Source of the DNA: Chloroflexota bacterium
GTDB lineage: Bacteria > Chloroflexota > Dehalococcoidia > Tepidiformales > Tepidiformaceae
NCBI GenBank assembly: GCA_016234445.1
Contig: JACRBT010000001.1
Span: forward strand, 345,700 to 409,699
Length of the DNA: 64,000 nt
Direction: 5' to 3'
The position numbers and the translations under genes were made by a program. Of this stretch, positions 27,049 to 35,372 are shown piece after piece. The notes under the pieces were generated by a model. That model was not told where the DNA came from and did not search any database. It was given only the letters and a program-made list of their open reading frames with translations. How positions within the stretch are numbered: position 1 is the stretch's first letter; every line of letters begins with the position of its first letter.

Positions 27049-27561
27049 TCAATGGCCCACGAGGTCGCGCCCGGGGTCGAGGATGGCCTCCATGACGTCG
27101 TCGCGGACGGCGAACCCATGGCGTGCGTAGAGCGTGCGGCTGCGAGGAGTCGGCCAGAGCACGACCGAGTCGACGCCACGCTCCCGGCACCAGGCGAGCG
27201 CGGTTTCGACCAGGAGTTCGCCGGCGCCGCTCCCGCGAAGTTCCAGCTGGAGGTAGACGTTCGTGATGTAGGCGTGATGTTCGAGTTCGGGCACCGGGTT
27301 CGGCACCTTCTCGATCAGCTGCAGCCAGAGGTTCCCGGAGATCTCCCTGGCCGGGGCCTCGACCACCCAGCAACGCCAGGCGCTCCCGGCCGCGAGACGC
27401 GCGGCCATCCATTCTCCGCAGCGGGCCACGAAACCGGCTTCGTCCTCCGTCGCTTCGTTCAGGGCCGACCGGAACTCCCAGCGGAGGCGGGCAAGGGCGG
27501 CGGCATCGGCGGAGGTCGCCAGCCGGATCGCGAGGTGGCCGCCGGGTTCAGGCGCCGGCAA
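27049..27561 (-). CDS. GNAT family N-acetyltransferase
   Basis: About 170 residues: LAIRLATSADAAALARLRWEF is the usual GNAT first strand and helix, ITNVYLQLELRGSGAGELLVETALAWC the acetyl-CoA loop, and RSRTLYARHGFAVRDDVME the last motif. The start is unclear because conserved sequence begins near 27530 without an ATG; a TTG at 27561 is the nearest candidate and would overlap the hydrolase by 14 bp. Third gene of the tetR-hydrolase-GNAT unit. No close similarity to the neighbouring GNAT at 26352. Confidence 0.78.
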   Translation of the reverse strand: MPAPEPGGHLAIRLATSADAAALARLRWEFRSALNEATEDEAGFVARCGEWMAARLAAGSAWRCWVVEAPAREISGNLWLQLIEKVPNPVPELEHHAYITNVYLQLELRGSGAGELLVETALAWCRERGVDSVVLWPTPRSRTLYARHGFAVRDDVMEAILDPGRDLVGH

Positions 27562-28357
27562 TGGGGTGCCGCGCGAGGAAGTCGAGGACGGCGGGCGTCG
27601 CCTCGTCCGCGAACTCGATGAAGTAGCCATGCCGCCCGCCCTGGATGATGCGAAGTTCCGCGCCGGGGATCCGCCCGGCGAGCAATGCCGCGTTCGCCGT
27701 CGGGTTGATGGTGTCGTCGCTGCCGTGGATGACAAGCACCGGCGCAGTGATGTGCGGCAGCCCGTCCCAGGCGTCGTGACCCTCGCTGGCGAGGTAGTGC
27801 ATCCGCTGGGCGTAGGCTGGGATCGGGTTCCGGGCGCGCTCCAGGGCCGCCTCGACGTACTCCGGGTGGGTGGCGACGAACGCCGGCGTGACCATCTGGT
27901 CCAGCAGGAAACGGGCGGCCTCCTCCGGGTCCGAGGGCCGATTCGCCATCCGCGCATCGACTTCGGCCGGGCGGCGGACGCCGTGGGCGTTGCCGGGAGT
28001 CGTGCAGCCGAGGACGAGGCCGCCGAGCCGGGAACCATGGTCGATCCCCAGCCGCTGGCAGATGCGCCCGCCCATGGAGATGCCGTAGGCGTGGGCTCGG
28101 CGGATGCCGAGGTGGTCCAGCAGCCCCACGGCGTCGGCCGCGAAGCCCTCAATGCTGTAGGCGGGCTCGCGCGGCTTGTCGCTCTGCCCGGTGCCGCGGT
28201 GGTCCCAGACGATCACCCGGTGGCTGGCCGCGAAGCCGTCGCGGATCATGTCCCAGCCGTGGTGGTCGCCGCCCTGGCCGTTAACCAGGAGGAGCGGCTC
28301 ACCCTGCCCGAGGACCTCGTAGTAGATCTGGACGCCGTTGACGGTTGCGAAGCACAT
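27548..28357 (-). CDS. Alpha/beta hydrolase
   Basis: A 269-residue alpha/beta hydrolase resembling 3-oxoadipate enol-lactonases and similar esterases. Seen: VIVWDHRGTGQSDKP (oxyanion side), nucleophile elbow GISMGG, the acid region VLVIHGSDDTINP, and the catalytic His in GGRHGYFIEF. It lies 11 bp downstream of the tetR gene, so it is likely controlled by that repressor. Substrate unknown; lactonase is only one option. Confidence 0.88.
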   Translation of the reverse strand: MCFATVNGVQIYYEVLGQGEPLLLVNGQGGDHHGWDMIRDGFAASHRVIVWDHRGTGQSDKPREPAYSIEGFAADAVGLLDHLGIRRAHAYGISMGGRICQRLGIDHGSRLGGLVLGCTTPGNAHGVRRPAEVDARMANRPSDPEEAARFLLDQMVTPAFVATHPEYVEAALERARNPIPAYAQRMHYLASEGHDAWDGLPHITAPVLVIHGSDDTINPTANAALLAGRIPGAELRIIQGGRHGYFIEFADEATPAVLDFLARHPIAGA

Positions 28358-28368
28358 CGCAGCGGACG

Positions 28369-28947
28369 TTAGCGCGAGCGCGGGTCTTCCACAACTCCCA
28401 GCCCGGCCAGGAGCAGGTCGACCGCTTCGTGCATCGCCGCCGGAGGGTCCCCGCCGAGGCGAAACTGCTCCGCGATGATGAGCGAGGTGAACCCGTGGAC
28501 AAGGGCCCAGAAGACCTGGGAGATGGCGAGCACCCGCCCAGGCGGGACGATTTCCCCGACCGTCCGCAGGAGCGGCGCGGAGGCGGCGGCGGCGACCTCA
28601 CCGTCTGCCATCCGCTCCTCCGGGCATGGGCCCATGATCAGCGAATAGAGCGCCGGGTTCGCCGAGGCGAAGGCGAGGTAGGCGTCCGCAAGCGCATGGA
28701 GCGCCGCGCCCGGGGACCCGGCCGTGGTGGCGGCCACCTGCCCGGCTTCGAGCTCCCTCAGCCCGGCGGTAATGACGCCCCGGAGGAGGTCGTCGCGGCT
28801 TTCAACGTGGAAGTAGAGCGATGGGGCGCTGACCCCAAGGCGGCGGGCGACCTCGCGCATGGTGACGCCCTCGGCGCCGCGGGTCTCGAGGAGGTCCCGG
28901 GCGGCGGCGAGGACGGCGTCGAGCGAGATCCGGGGGTTGTGTGGCAT
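28369..28947 (-). CDS. TetR family transcriptional regulator
   Basis: A 192-residue regulator: N-terminal helix-turn-helix SLDAVLAAARDLLETRGAEGVTMREVARRLGVSAPSLYFHVESRDDLL, followed by a ligand-binding helical domain with the WHG-type feature FWALVHGFTSLI. It probably represses its own operon and the divergent nitroreductase through the CCTAAC repeats between them. The chosen ATG at 28947 (MPHNPRISLD) follows a TACAGT box by seven bases. An upstream in-frame ATG (28974) would place the -10 box inside the gene. Confidence 0.88.
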   Translation of the reverse strand: MPHNPRISLDAVLAAARDLLETRGAEGVTMREVARRLGVSAPSLYFHVESRDDLLRGVITAGLRELEAGQVAATTAGSPGAALHALADAYLAFASANPALYSLIMGPCPEERMADGEVAAAASAPLLRTVGEIVPPGRVLAISQVFWALVHGFTSLIIAEQFRLGGDPPAAMHEAVDLLLAGLGVVEDPRSR

Positions 28948-28954
28948 ACCTAAC

Positions 28955-28984
28955 ACTGTACGGCTTGACAGCATACCATGACAA
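28955..28984 (-). promoter_or_regulatory. tetR promoter, leaderless
   Basis: Minus strand TTGTCA (28979-28984), 18-bp spacer, TACAGT (28955-28960); ATG follows after 7 bp. The spacer overlaps a plus-strand TTGACA (28965-28970) that may be the -35 of the divergent nitroreductase gene. Confidence 0.6.
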
Positions 28985-28985
28985 C

Positions 28986-29000
28986 CCTAACGATGTTAGG
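28986..29000. promoter_or_regulatory. Putative TetR operator
   Basis: Perfect palindrome CCTAAC-GAT-GTTAGG. A further half-site CCTAAC occurs at 28949-28954, between the tetR -10 box and its ATG. The palindrome sits where the -10 of the divergent gene would be (17-18 bp after TTGACA at 28965-28970) and just upstream of the tetR -35, so bound repressor could block both directions. Confidence 0.65.
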
Positions 29001-29039
29001 TATCACGTCGGCCGCCCTCCGGCCCCAGGAGCTCCCCCC

Positions 29040-29480
29040 TTGCCCCACTACACGAAACCCGACTTCATGACCCGCCGCGTCTTCAACCCCATGATGGCCC
29101 TCTTCACCGGCCGCCTGGGCATCAGCCTCCGGGGTTCGGCCATGCTCGCGGTCCGCGGCCGCAAGACCGGCGAGTGGCGGGTCACGCCCGTCAACCCGCT
29201 CGAACTGGAAGGCCAGCGCTACCTCGTCGCGCCCCGGGGCGACACCCACTGGGTGCGCAACCTTCGCGCCGCCGGCGGCGGGGAACTGCGCCGCGGCCGC
29301 GGGACGGAGGCTATCCGGGTGACCGAGGTGGCTGACGCGGAGAAGCCCGCGATCCTCCGGGGCTACCTGGCGAAGTGGCGCGCCGAGACCGGGAAGTTCT
29401 TCGGTCTCCCCAAGGACGCGCCGGACAGTGAGATCGCGCGGGTCGCGCCGGAGCACCCCGTCTTCCGCATCCTCCCCTGA
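29040..29480 (+). CDS. DDN-like deazaflavin (F420)-dependent nitroreductase family protein
   Basis: A 146-residue split-barrel protein of the F420-dependent nitroreductase (DDN) family: MALFTGRLGISLRGSAMLAVRGRKTGEWRVTPVNPLELEGQRYLVAPRGDTHWVRNLRAAG is diagnostic. Members reduce quinones or nitro compounds with F420H2. The start is TTG at 29040, chosen because an AGGAG site stands eight bases before it and similarity begins there; an ATG at 28941 would overlap the tetR start and promoter. Divergent from tetR and likely under its control. Confidence 0.85.
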   Translation: MPHYTKPDFMTRRVFNPMMALFTGRLGISLRGSAMLAVRGRKTGEWRVTPVNPLELEGQRYLVAPRGDTHWVRNLRAAGGGELRRGRGTEAIRVTEVADAEKPAILRGYLAKWRAETGKFFGLPKDAPDSEIARVAPEHPVFRILP

Positions 29481-29485
29481 AACAA

Positions 29486-29514
29486 CCGTGGCCCGGCTGA
29501 CAGCCGGGCCACGG
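29486..29514. terminator. Bidirectional terminator hairpin
   Basis: Perfect 13-bp stem (29486-29498 with 29502-29514) and GAC loop, placed between the convergent ends of the nitroreductase (29480) and the SPFH gene (29537). Confidence 0.8.
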
Positions 29515-29536
29515 GGTAAGGCCGCTGCCGGGACCG

Positions 29537-31558
29537 TTACGCGGCCGGCGGGGTGGGGCCTGCGGGGGGCAGCTGCGGAGGGGCCACAACACGGTTGCCA
29601 GCGAGCATCTGGGCCAGGAACGCCCCGAAGATGCCGCCGCCACCGTCCGCGCCACCGCTGACGACGATGTCGGGCGTGATCTTAAGCCCGGCCGTGGAGA
29701 TCGCCTTCGCCACTTCGATGCCGAAGAGGTTCTGCTGGCCGACGGCCTGCTGCTGCTTCTCGTATGCCTCCGCGGTCGCTTCGCCGACGGCCCGGATCTT
29801 GGTGCCTTCGGCGTTGCCTTCGAGCTCGACGGCGCGGGCGCGGCCTTCCGCTTCGATGATCGTCTTCTGCTTGGTCTGCTCGGCCACCTGCACGCCGATC
29901 TGGGCGGTGACGAGGTTGATCTGCTGGTCCGCCTGGGCGCGCGTGTTTTCGGTGCCGATGCGCTCGCGCTCCGCCTTTTGCTGCTCGACGAACATTGCCT
30001 GCTGCTGGGCCGCGATCACCCGGCGCGTCTGGATGTCCATCAGCTCCTTGGGCAGGATGATCTGGGAGATCAGCACCCGGACGCACTCGACGTGGTACTT
30101 CTCAAGCTCCTCGCGGGCGCGGTCTTCTGCCTTTTCCTGCTCGATGGCGCGGTCCTGCATGAACGCCATCGCCTCGGTCGACGACGCCTGGTTGCGGAAC
30201 GAGGAGTCGATCATCGGGTGAATGACGTGGTCGATAAGGTTCTGGACCGAACCGATCTTGGCGACCATCAGCGGCGCCTGGTCCGGCCGGACGCGCATGA
30301 TCACTTTGACGCTTACCTTCATCTCGAAACCGTCGCGGCTGATGACGGAGAGAGGGTTGAAGAGCTGGACGCGCTGTTCGCCGGGCTGGCCGACGTCGCT
30401 GACGATGGTCTCCTCGGCCCAGTCCACCGTGAGGTTCGTGGTCGGGATGATGTAGGCGATGTAGGCCCAGCGGTTCAGGTAGTAGACGCCGGGGCCAGCG
30501 ACCTCGGCCTGGATGCCGCGAAAGCCGGCGGGGACGACGTAGCGCTCCTGGGCGTGGGCAAGGCGCTCGTCTGTGGTTGGCCGTTCCGGCTCCTTGCCGA
30601 CGTTCGAAACGAGCACGGCGACCTCGCCGCGCTGGACCACCTGCACCTGGTCGAGCTTGATGTCGAACATCAGCGGGTTGATGTAGTAGGTCCCGGGCTT
30701 GAGGAGGTCGTACTGAGGGCCGCGCTGGCCACCGCTGGCGAGGAAGGCGGACGCGTCCTGGAAGTCGTTGTGGCCCTGGACGTTCACGGCGACAAGTTCG
30801 CCGGAGGGCAGGGGTGCGCCGTCCTTGGCGGTGACGAGACCGACCTGGTTCGCCTGGACGATGGTGGCGCCCTGGACGTCGACGCTGAACATGTCCTTGT
30901 TCAGGCGGTAGCGCCCCGGGAGAAGGAGCTCGATCTGGGGGCCGCGCTGGCCGCCCGAGATGAGGAAGGCTTCCCCGTCCTGGAAGGACGTGTGCCCGTC
31001 CACGTGGCGCGCCAGGAGCCGTCCCGGCTCGATCGGCTGGCCATCGCGCGCGGTGACCACGCCAACGCCGCCGGAGGGCACGATCAGCGCCTTTTCGACC
31101 CGGATCCGGAAGAGGTAGGTGTTGATCCGGAACTGGCCTGGGGGAAGGATGTCGATCTGGGTGCCCTTCTGGCCCCCGTTCATGAGGAACTTCTCGCCGT
31201 CCTGGAAGGTGTCGTGACCGGTGACCCGGCGGGCGAAGATCCGGCCAGGGTCGAGCGCGCGGCCGTCGATCGACTCGATGATCCCGACTTCATCCTCGGC
31301 AACGATGACCATCGGTTGCTTGCGCACCTTGTAGAGGAACGGCGGCAGGACATGGAGCCCCGGGGGCAGGACCCGGGCCATGACGCCGACTTCGCCCTTC
31401 ATAGCGACGACGCGGCCTTCGGGGAGCCCCCGGCCGAAGTAACGGCGTTCAAGGATGCCGACCTGTTGGCCGCCGATGTTGACCAGCATATCGCCGGCCA
31501 TAACGAGGATGGCGAACACGAAAAGCGCGACGCCAGCGACGACGAGGACAGGAATCAT
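29537..31558 (-). CDS. Flotillin-like SPFH protein with tandem beta repeats
   Basis: A 673-residue protein. Residues 1-27 form a membrane anchor. Three near-identical repeats of about 75 residues follow (about 84-157, 158-232, 233-307), each with a VG(I/L)(V/I)(T/E) start, a FQDG-type loop and a GGQ(K/R)G(P/T)Q turn; degenerate half-copies flank them (22-79 and 308-375). Then comes a standard SPFH domain (VQLFNPLSVISRDGFEMKVSVKVIMRV) and a long Ala/Glu/Gln coiled coil ending in GIFGAFLAQMLAG. Flotillins organise membrane microdomains and oligomerise. ATG at 31558 precedes the membrane segment; the frame stays open upstream without similarity. Confidence 0.88.
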   Translation of the reverse strand: MIPVLVVAGVALFVFAILVMAGDMLVNIGGQQVGILERRYFGRGLPEGRVVAMKGEVGVMARVLPPGLHVLPPFLYKVRKQPMVIVAEDEVGIIESIDGRALDPGRIFARRVTGHDTFQDGEKFLMNGGQKGTQIDILPPGQFRINTYLFRIRVEKALIVPSGGVGVVTARDGQPIEPGRLLARHVDGHTSFQDGEAFLISGGQRGPQIELLLPGRYRLNKDMFSVDVQGATIVQANQVGLVTAKDGAPLPSGELVAVNVQGHNDFQDASAFLASGGQRGPQYDLLKPGTYYINPLMFDIKLDQVQVVQRGEVAVLVSNVGKEPERPTTDERLAHAQERYVVPAGFRGIQAEVAGPGVYYLNRWAYIAYIIPTTNLTVDWAEETIVSDVGQPGEQRVQLFNPLSVISRDGFEMKVSVKVIMRVRPDQAPLMVAKIGSVQNLIDHVIHPMIDSSFRNQASSTEAMAFMQDRAIEQEKAEDRAREELEKYHVECVRVLISQIILPKELMDIQTRRVIAAQQQAMFVEQQKAERERIGTENTRAQADQQINLVTAQIGVQVAEQTKQKTIIEAEGRARAVELEGNAEGTKIRAVGEATAEAYEKQQQAVGQQNLFGIEVAKAISTAGLKITPDIVVSGGADGGGGIFGAFLAQMLAGNRVVAPPQLPPAGPTPPAA

Positions 31559-31650
31559 GGGAAGGAGTTTGCTTTCTGCGGCAGTTCTGCCGCTGACTGG
31601 GCCCGGTGGGCGCCCTTGTCGAACGTGGCGCCCCTCAACCGATCCAGATG

Positions 31651-31679
31651 ACTCTAGCAAATCCGTGATAGCTCGTAAA
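31651..31679 (-). promoter_or_regulatory. Promoter of the SPFH gene
   Basis: Minus strand TTTACG (31674-31679), 17-bp spacer, TAGAGT (31651-31656), about 93 bp upstream of the ATG. The leader contains a perfect GCGGCAG-CTGCCGC inverted repeat near 31580-31595. Confidence 0.5.
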
Positions 31680-31754
31680 TATGCTTCCGGCGGCGGTGAC
31701 TATGGTTTCCGCGGCGCGGTGTGAAGCGGGCCACGATCGGCCGCCTGGCACAAA

Positions 31755-31786
31755 GAAAGGGGGCGGCACAATTGCCGCCCCCTTTC
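31755..31786 (-). terminator. Intrinsic terminator of the AOR gene
   Basis: 13-bp stem (31755-31767 with 31774-31786) with a 6-nt loop, 26 bp after the aldehyde oxidoreductase stop. The descending arm ends in CTTTC followed by TTTG on the minus strand. Confidence 0.8.
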
Positions 31787-31812
31787 AGACTGCTGATGTT
31801 GCCGGCCGGCGG

Positions 31813-33675
31813 TTAGTGAAGCGCCGCCGCCACTTCCTTCAGACCGAGCGACTCAAGCTTCGCCTTCGAAGGAGCGCAGGTGGCGGTGTCCCAATCGCAG
31901 GCCGCGAGGAACTCCTTCTCGAGCGTCTCCGTGTCGAGCTTGATGCCCTGGAGCGGCCCGGCGTGGGTCGCCTCGGTGGTGGCGCCGGTCACGCGGGTCG
32001 GCACGTGGCGCTTGCGGGGGTTGCCCCCTTCGCGCACTTCGAAGGCCATGCGCATGTTCGCGATCCGTTCGCCCACCACGAGCATCTCGTCGACGTCCAT
32101 GTCCCAGCCGGTGACGGCGTTGAACCAGCTCGGCATGTTGGCGGTGTTGGCCGCCATCATCACGAATTGGCACATGCCGCCGCTGTTGACCACGTGCATG
32201 TACTCGCTGGCGCCCTTGTGGTGCTCGCCGCGCCCGGTGTAGACGGTCTTGTCCGTCGGGGCGGGCGGGATCTTGCCGAGGCGCTTGTTGCCTTCGTACT
32301 GGGTGTGGCGGGCCGGGGTCGGGTCCAGCTTGTAGGTGGTGTGGTACTCGGGCTGGAGCTTCGGGTCGTGCATCGGGAGCTCCTGACCGCCGATGTGCAT
32401 CGCGAAGGCGTCCGCGCCGTGGCCGAGCCGTTCGGCTGCCTTAACGACCCCGTCGGCGAAGGTCTCGCCGATGCCGCGACGTTCGCCCATCATTTTCAGG
32501 AGTTCGATGACGGCCTCGTCGCCGCCCCAGTTCAGCTCCAGGCCGTCGGTGTCTTCCTTCGTGATGATCCCGGCCTGGTAGCACTCGATCGCCATCGAGA
32601 TGGCGCCGCCGGCGGAGATCACGTCGAAGCCGTACTCGTTGCAGAGGTGGTTCGCATAGATCAGCGCGTCGGGGTTCGCGACCAGGTTCATCGTCCCGAA
32701 GGCGCCCATCGCCTCGTACTCGGGGCGGTGGGTGTGGTGCGGGTACGGGTACTTCTCGTTCTTGGATTCGACCGACTCGGCGCCGCAGGCCATCGGGCAG
32801 TGCCAGCAGCCGTAGGACCGCTCCATCAGCGGGTTGATGGTCGAGCCACCGTCGATCTTGGCGGCATTCGGGAAGTCGACGACGCCGACGCCGCCCCAGT
32901 TCTTGACCGGGGAGTCGCCGTTGAGGGCGCTCATGGCGGTGATGCCGGTGGTGCCGAAGGTGTGGAAGAAGTCGCGCAGGGGCTTCACGAACTCGTCGAG
33001 GTTCGTCCGCACCATCTTCGTGATTGCCGGGGTCTGCTGGATGATCTTGCGGTCGGCGAGGGCGACGACGGCCTTGAGGTTCTTCGAACCCATGACGGCG
33101 CCGACGCCCGAGCGGGCGGCCAGGCGGCCGTGGTCGTTGCAGACGCCGCTGATGAGCGACTGCGTCTCGCCGGCGGGGCCGATGTTGGCCACACTGGCGC
33201 GCTTGCCGTGGCGCTTCTTGAGGGCCGTTTCGTTTTCGATCGCGCCGGTGCCCCAGAGGTCAGCGGCATCGCGAAGCTCGGCCTTGTCGTTGTCGATGAG
33301 GAGGTACTTCGGCGTGGAAGCCTTGCCGAAGAACATGATCCCATCCCAGCCCGCGTGCTTGAGCGCAGCGCCGAAGTCGCCGCCGCAGTTGGCGTCGCCC
33401 CAGCCGCCGGTGAGCGGGCTCTTGCACACCACCTGCCAGCGCTGGCCAAAGAGCGGGGTGCCGGTGAGGAGCCCGGGGAACATCCCGAGCATGTTGTCGG
33501 GGCCCAACGCGTCCGCACCCTTCGGGACACGGTCCCAAAGCATGCGCGCGCCGATGCCGTAGCCGCCGAGGTACTGGCGGTACAGGGATTCGTCAGGCCG
33601 TTCCACGGTGATCTCGCCCGTCGTCATGTTGACGTTGAGCATCTTGCCGTTGAAACCCTTTTCTCCATCTGCCAA
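31813..33675 (-). CDS. aor: Aldehyde ferredoxin oxidoreductase (tungsten-dependent)
   Basis: A 620-residue AOR-family protein: N-terminal tungstopterin-binding domain (FNGKMLNVNMTTGEITVE, GGYGIGARMLWDRVP, KSPLTGGWGDANCGGDFG), 4Fe-4S ligands in CWHCPMAC and in the C-terminal CDWDTATC. It oxidises aldehydes to acids with ferredoxin, or runs in reverse. The pterin cofactor requires MoaD and MoaE (18379-19078). The start is TTG at 33675, since AGGAG stands nine bases ahead and the family's first strand begins right after it; ATG at 33771 would lie 96 bp further upstream in sequence without similarity. The MDR gene upstream on the same strand ends 115 bp away. Confidence 0.9.
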   Translation of the reverse strand: MADGEKGFNGKMLNVNMTTGEITVERPDESLYRQYLGGYGIGARMLWDRVPKGADALGPDNMLGMFPGLLTGTPLFGQRWQVVCKSPLTGGWGDANCGGDFGAALKHAGWDGIMFFGKASTPKYLLIDNDKAELRDAADLWGTGAIENETALKKRHGKRASVANIGPAGETQSLISGVCNDHGRLAARSGVGAVMGSKNLKAVVALADRKIIQQTPAITKMVRTNLDEFVKPLRDFFHTFGTTGITAMSALNGDSPVKNWGGVGVVDFPNAAKIDGGSTINPLMERSYGCWHCPMACGAESVESKNEKYPYPHHTHRPEYEAMGAFGTMNLVANPDALIYANHLCNEYGFDVISAGGAISMAIECYQAGIITKEDTDGLELNWGGDEAVIELLKMMGERRGIGETFADGVVKAAERLGHGADAFAMHIGGQELPMHDPKLQPEYHTTYKLDPTPARHTQYEGNKRLGKIPPAPTDKTVYTGRGEHHKGASEYMHVVNSGGMCQFVMMAANTANMPSWFNAVTGWDMDVDEMLVVGERIANMRMAFEVREGGNPRKRHVPTRVTGATTEATHAGPLQGIKLDTETLEKEFLAACDWDTATCAPSKAKLESLGLKEVAAALH

Positions 33676-33790
33676 GGGGACACACTCCTGCTCCGCCGCG
33701 TTCCTCCGCGGCGGCTGTAAGGGTGGATGGTACGGGATTGGCGAAACCCTGCAATATGCCGGACCGGGCATACCGCTTGGAGCCCACCAG

Positions 33791-34810
33791 TCACCGCGGT
33801 TCGGGGCCCACCTGCACCAGCAGCTTCCCGGTATTGCCGCCTTCGAACAGCATCCGGAAGGCTTTCGGCGCGTTTTCGAGCCCCTGGACGACGGTCTCCG
33901 CCGACTTCAGTTTGCCTTCCGCAATCCATTGCGACATGGCGGTAATGGCCTCCCCGAAGCGCGACGCGTAGTCGCTCACGAGGAAGCCTTCCATCCGCGC
34001 CCGCATCACCACGAGCTGCATGTAGTTCGAGGGGCCCGGCATCGGCTCCACCGCGTTGTAGCCCGAGATCCCGCCGCAGATGACAAGCCGCGCGCGGAGG
34101 TTGATCTGGGCGAGGACGGTGTTCAGGATCTCGCCGCCAACGTTGTCGAAGTAGACGTCGATCCCCTTCGGGCAGGCTTCGTGGAGCGCGCGGGCGATGT
34201 TGGCGGTCTTGTAGTTGATCGCGGCGTCGAAGCCGAGTTCGCCGGTCAACCAGGCGCACTTCTCGTCGCTGCCCGCGAGACCGACGACCCGGCACCCCTG
34301 GATCTTCGCGATCTGCCCCGCGACGGAACCCGTGGCCCCGGCCGCGCCGGAGACGACGACGGTCTCGCCCGGCTTCGGCTGGCCGACGTCCAGGACGCCG
34401 AAGTAGGCGGTCAGGCCGGTCCCGCCGAGGACGCCCATGCTCGTCTTCAGGTCGGTCCCCGGCGCGAGCTTCCGCATCGGCATCATCCCGGAGCCGTCGG
34501 TCACCGCGTATTCCTGCCAGCCGGGGGTGCCGGTGACCAGGTCGCCGGCCGCATAGCCCGGGTGGTTGGAGGCGACGACTTCGCCGACGCCGCCCGCGCG
34601 CATCACCTCGCCGATCCCGACGGGGGGCACATACGAACGGCGGTCCGTCATCCAGCCGCGCATCGCAGGGTCGAGCGAGACGTAGACGACGCGGACGACG
34701 AACTGCCCCGGGCCGGGTTCAGGGACTGGCGCTTCGTTCCATTTGAACTCGTCGCCGGTGATCATGCCGCTCGGCCGGGCGGCGAGCAGCCATTGGTGGT
34801 TGGTGGTCAT
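33791..34810 (-). CDS. NADP-dependent medium-chain oxidoreductase (CurA/alkenal reductase-like)
   Basis: A 339-residue zinc-free MDR protein: LDPAMRGWM, AGGVGEVVASNHPGYAAGDLV, TGLTAYFGVLDVGQPKPGETVVVSGAAGATGS with the Rossmann AxxGxxG, and KGIDVYFDNVGGEILNTVL. Such enzymes reduce the double bond of alkenals, alkenones or 15-keto-prostaglandin-like substrates with NADPH. ATG at 34810 is preferred to GTG at 34816, because the AGAGGAGC site is optimally seven bases from the ATG but only one from the GTG. Aldehyde chemistry would fit the AOR next door (inference). Confidence 0.9.
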   Translation of the reverse strand: MTTNHQWLLAARPSGMITGDEFKWNEAPVPEPGPGQFVVRVVYVSLDPAMRGWMTDRRSYVPPVGIGEVMRAGGVGEVVASNHPGYAAGDLVTGTPGWQEYAVTDGSGMMPMRKLAPGTDLKTSMGVLGGTGLTAYFGVLDVGQPKPGETVVVSGAAGATGSVAGQIAKIQGCRVVGLAGSDEKCAWLTGELGFDAAINYKTANIARALHEACPKGIDVYFDNVGGEILNTVLAQINLRARLVICGGISGYNAVEPMPGPSNYMQLVVMRARMEGFLVSDYASRFGEAITAMSQWIAEGKLKSAETVVQGLENAPKAFRMLFEGGNTGKLLVQVGPEPR

Positions 34811-34909
34811 TGTCACGCTCCTCTGGGTTCAGGTGCGGCGTGAGGCCGCGACCATCGAGCATACCCGCATCGGGGGTGGGCCGTCGCCCGTCTGGGTGGT
34901 GGGCACAAA

Positions 34910-34937
34910 GAGAGGCCCCTCCGGGGAGGGGCCTCTC
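34910..34937 (-). terminator. Terminator of the ribosomal protein operon
   Basis: Stem of 12-13 bp (34910-34922 with 34925-34937) closed by a tight GC-rich loop, 33 bp after the rpsI stop, then CTTTGTG on the minus strand. It ends the transcript that begins near 54220. Confidence 0.8.
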
Positions 34938-34970
34938 GTGATGGTCGTGGGCAGCAGCCGGGGCCGCTGG

Positions 34971-35369
34971 CTAACGCTTCGTGAACTGAGGCGCCTTGCG
35001 GGCACGCTTGAGGCCCGCCTTCTTCCGTTCCTTCTCGCGAGGGTCGCGGGTGAGGAGGTTCTCGCCCCGCTTCAGGGTGGGCTTCAGCGTCTCGTCGGAG
35101 GCGACGAGGGCACGGGCGATGCCCATCTGGATGGCGCCGGCCCAGCCGGTGATCCCGCCGCCTTCGCACTTGATCTGGGCGCTGTAGCGGGTTTCGCGGC
35201 CGAGGCGCCGGAGCGGCGAGGTGACTTCAGCGCGATGGGTGTCGCGGGAAAACACTTCTTCGATGGGCTTCCCGTTGATGACGATGGCGCCGTTGCCCGG
35301 GTAGAGGCGGACGCGCGCGACGGAGGTCTTCCGCCGTCCCGTCCCGTAGAAGTACTGCTGGTCGGCCAT
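34971..35369 (-). CDS. rpsI: Ribosomal protein uS9
   Basis: 132 residues, standard length, from QYFYGTGRRKTSVARV to the basic tail KAPQFTKR that reaches P-site tRNA. It is the last gene of the long operon, 3 bp after rplM. Confidence 0.95.
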   Translation of the reverse strand: MADQQYFYGTGRRKTSVARVRLYPGNGAIVINGKPIEEVFSRDTHRAEVTSPLRRLGRETRYSAQIKCEGGGITGWAGAIQMGIARALVASDETLKPTLKRGENLLTRDPREKERKKAGLKRARKAPQFTKR

Positions 35370-35372
35370 GGC

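Noticed and set aside
28941..29039. Upstream ATG for the DDN-type protein
   Set aside because: It would overlap the tetR start codon, promoter and operator, while TTG 29040 has an AGGAG site and is where similarity starts.
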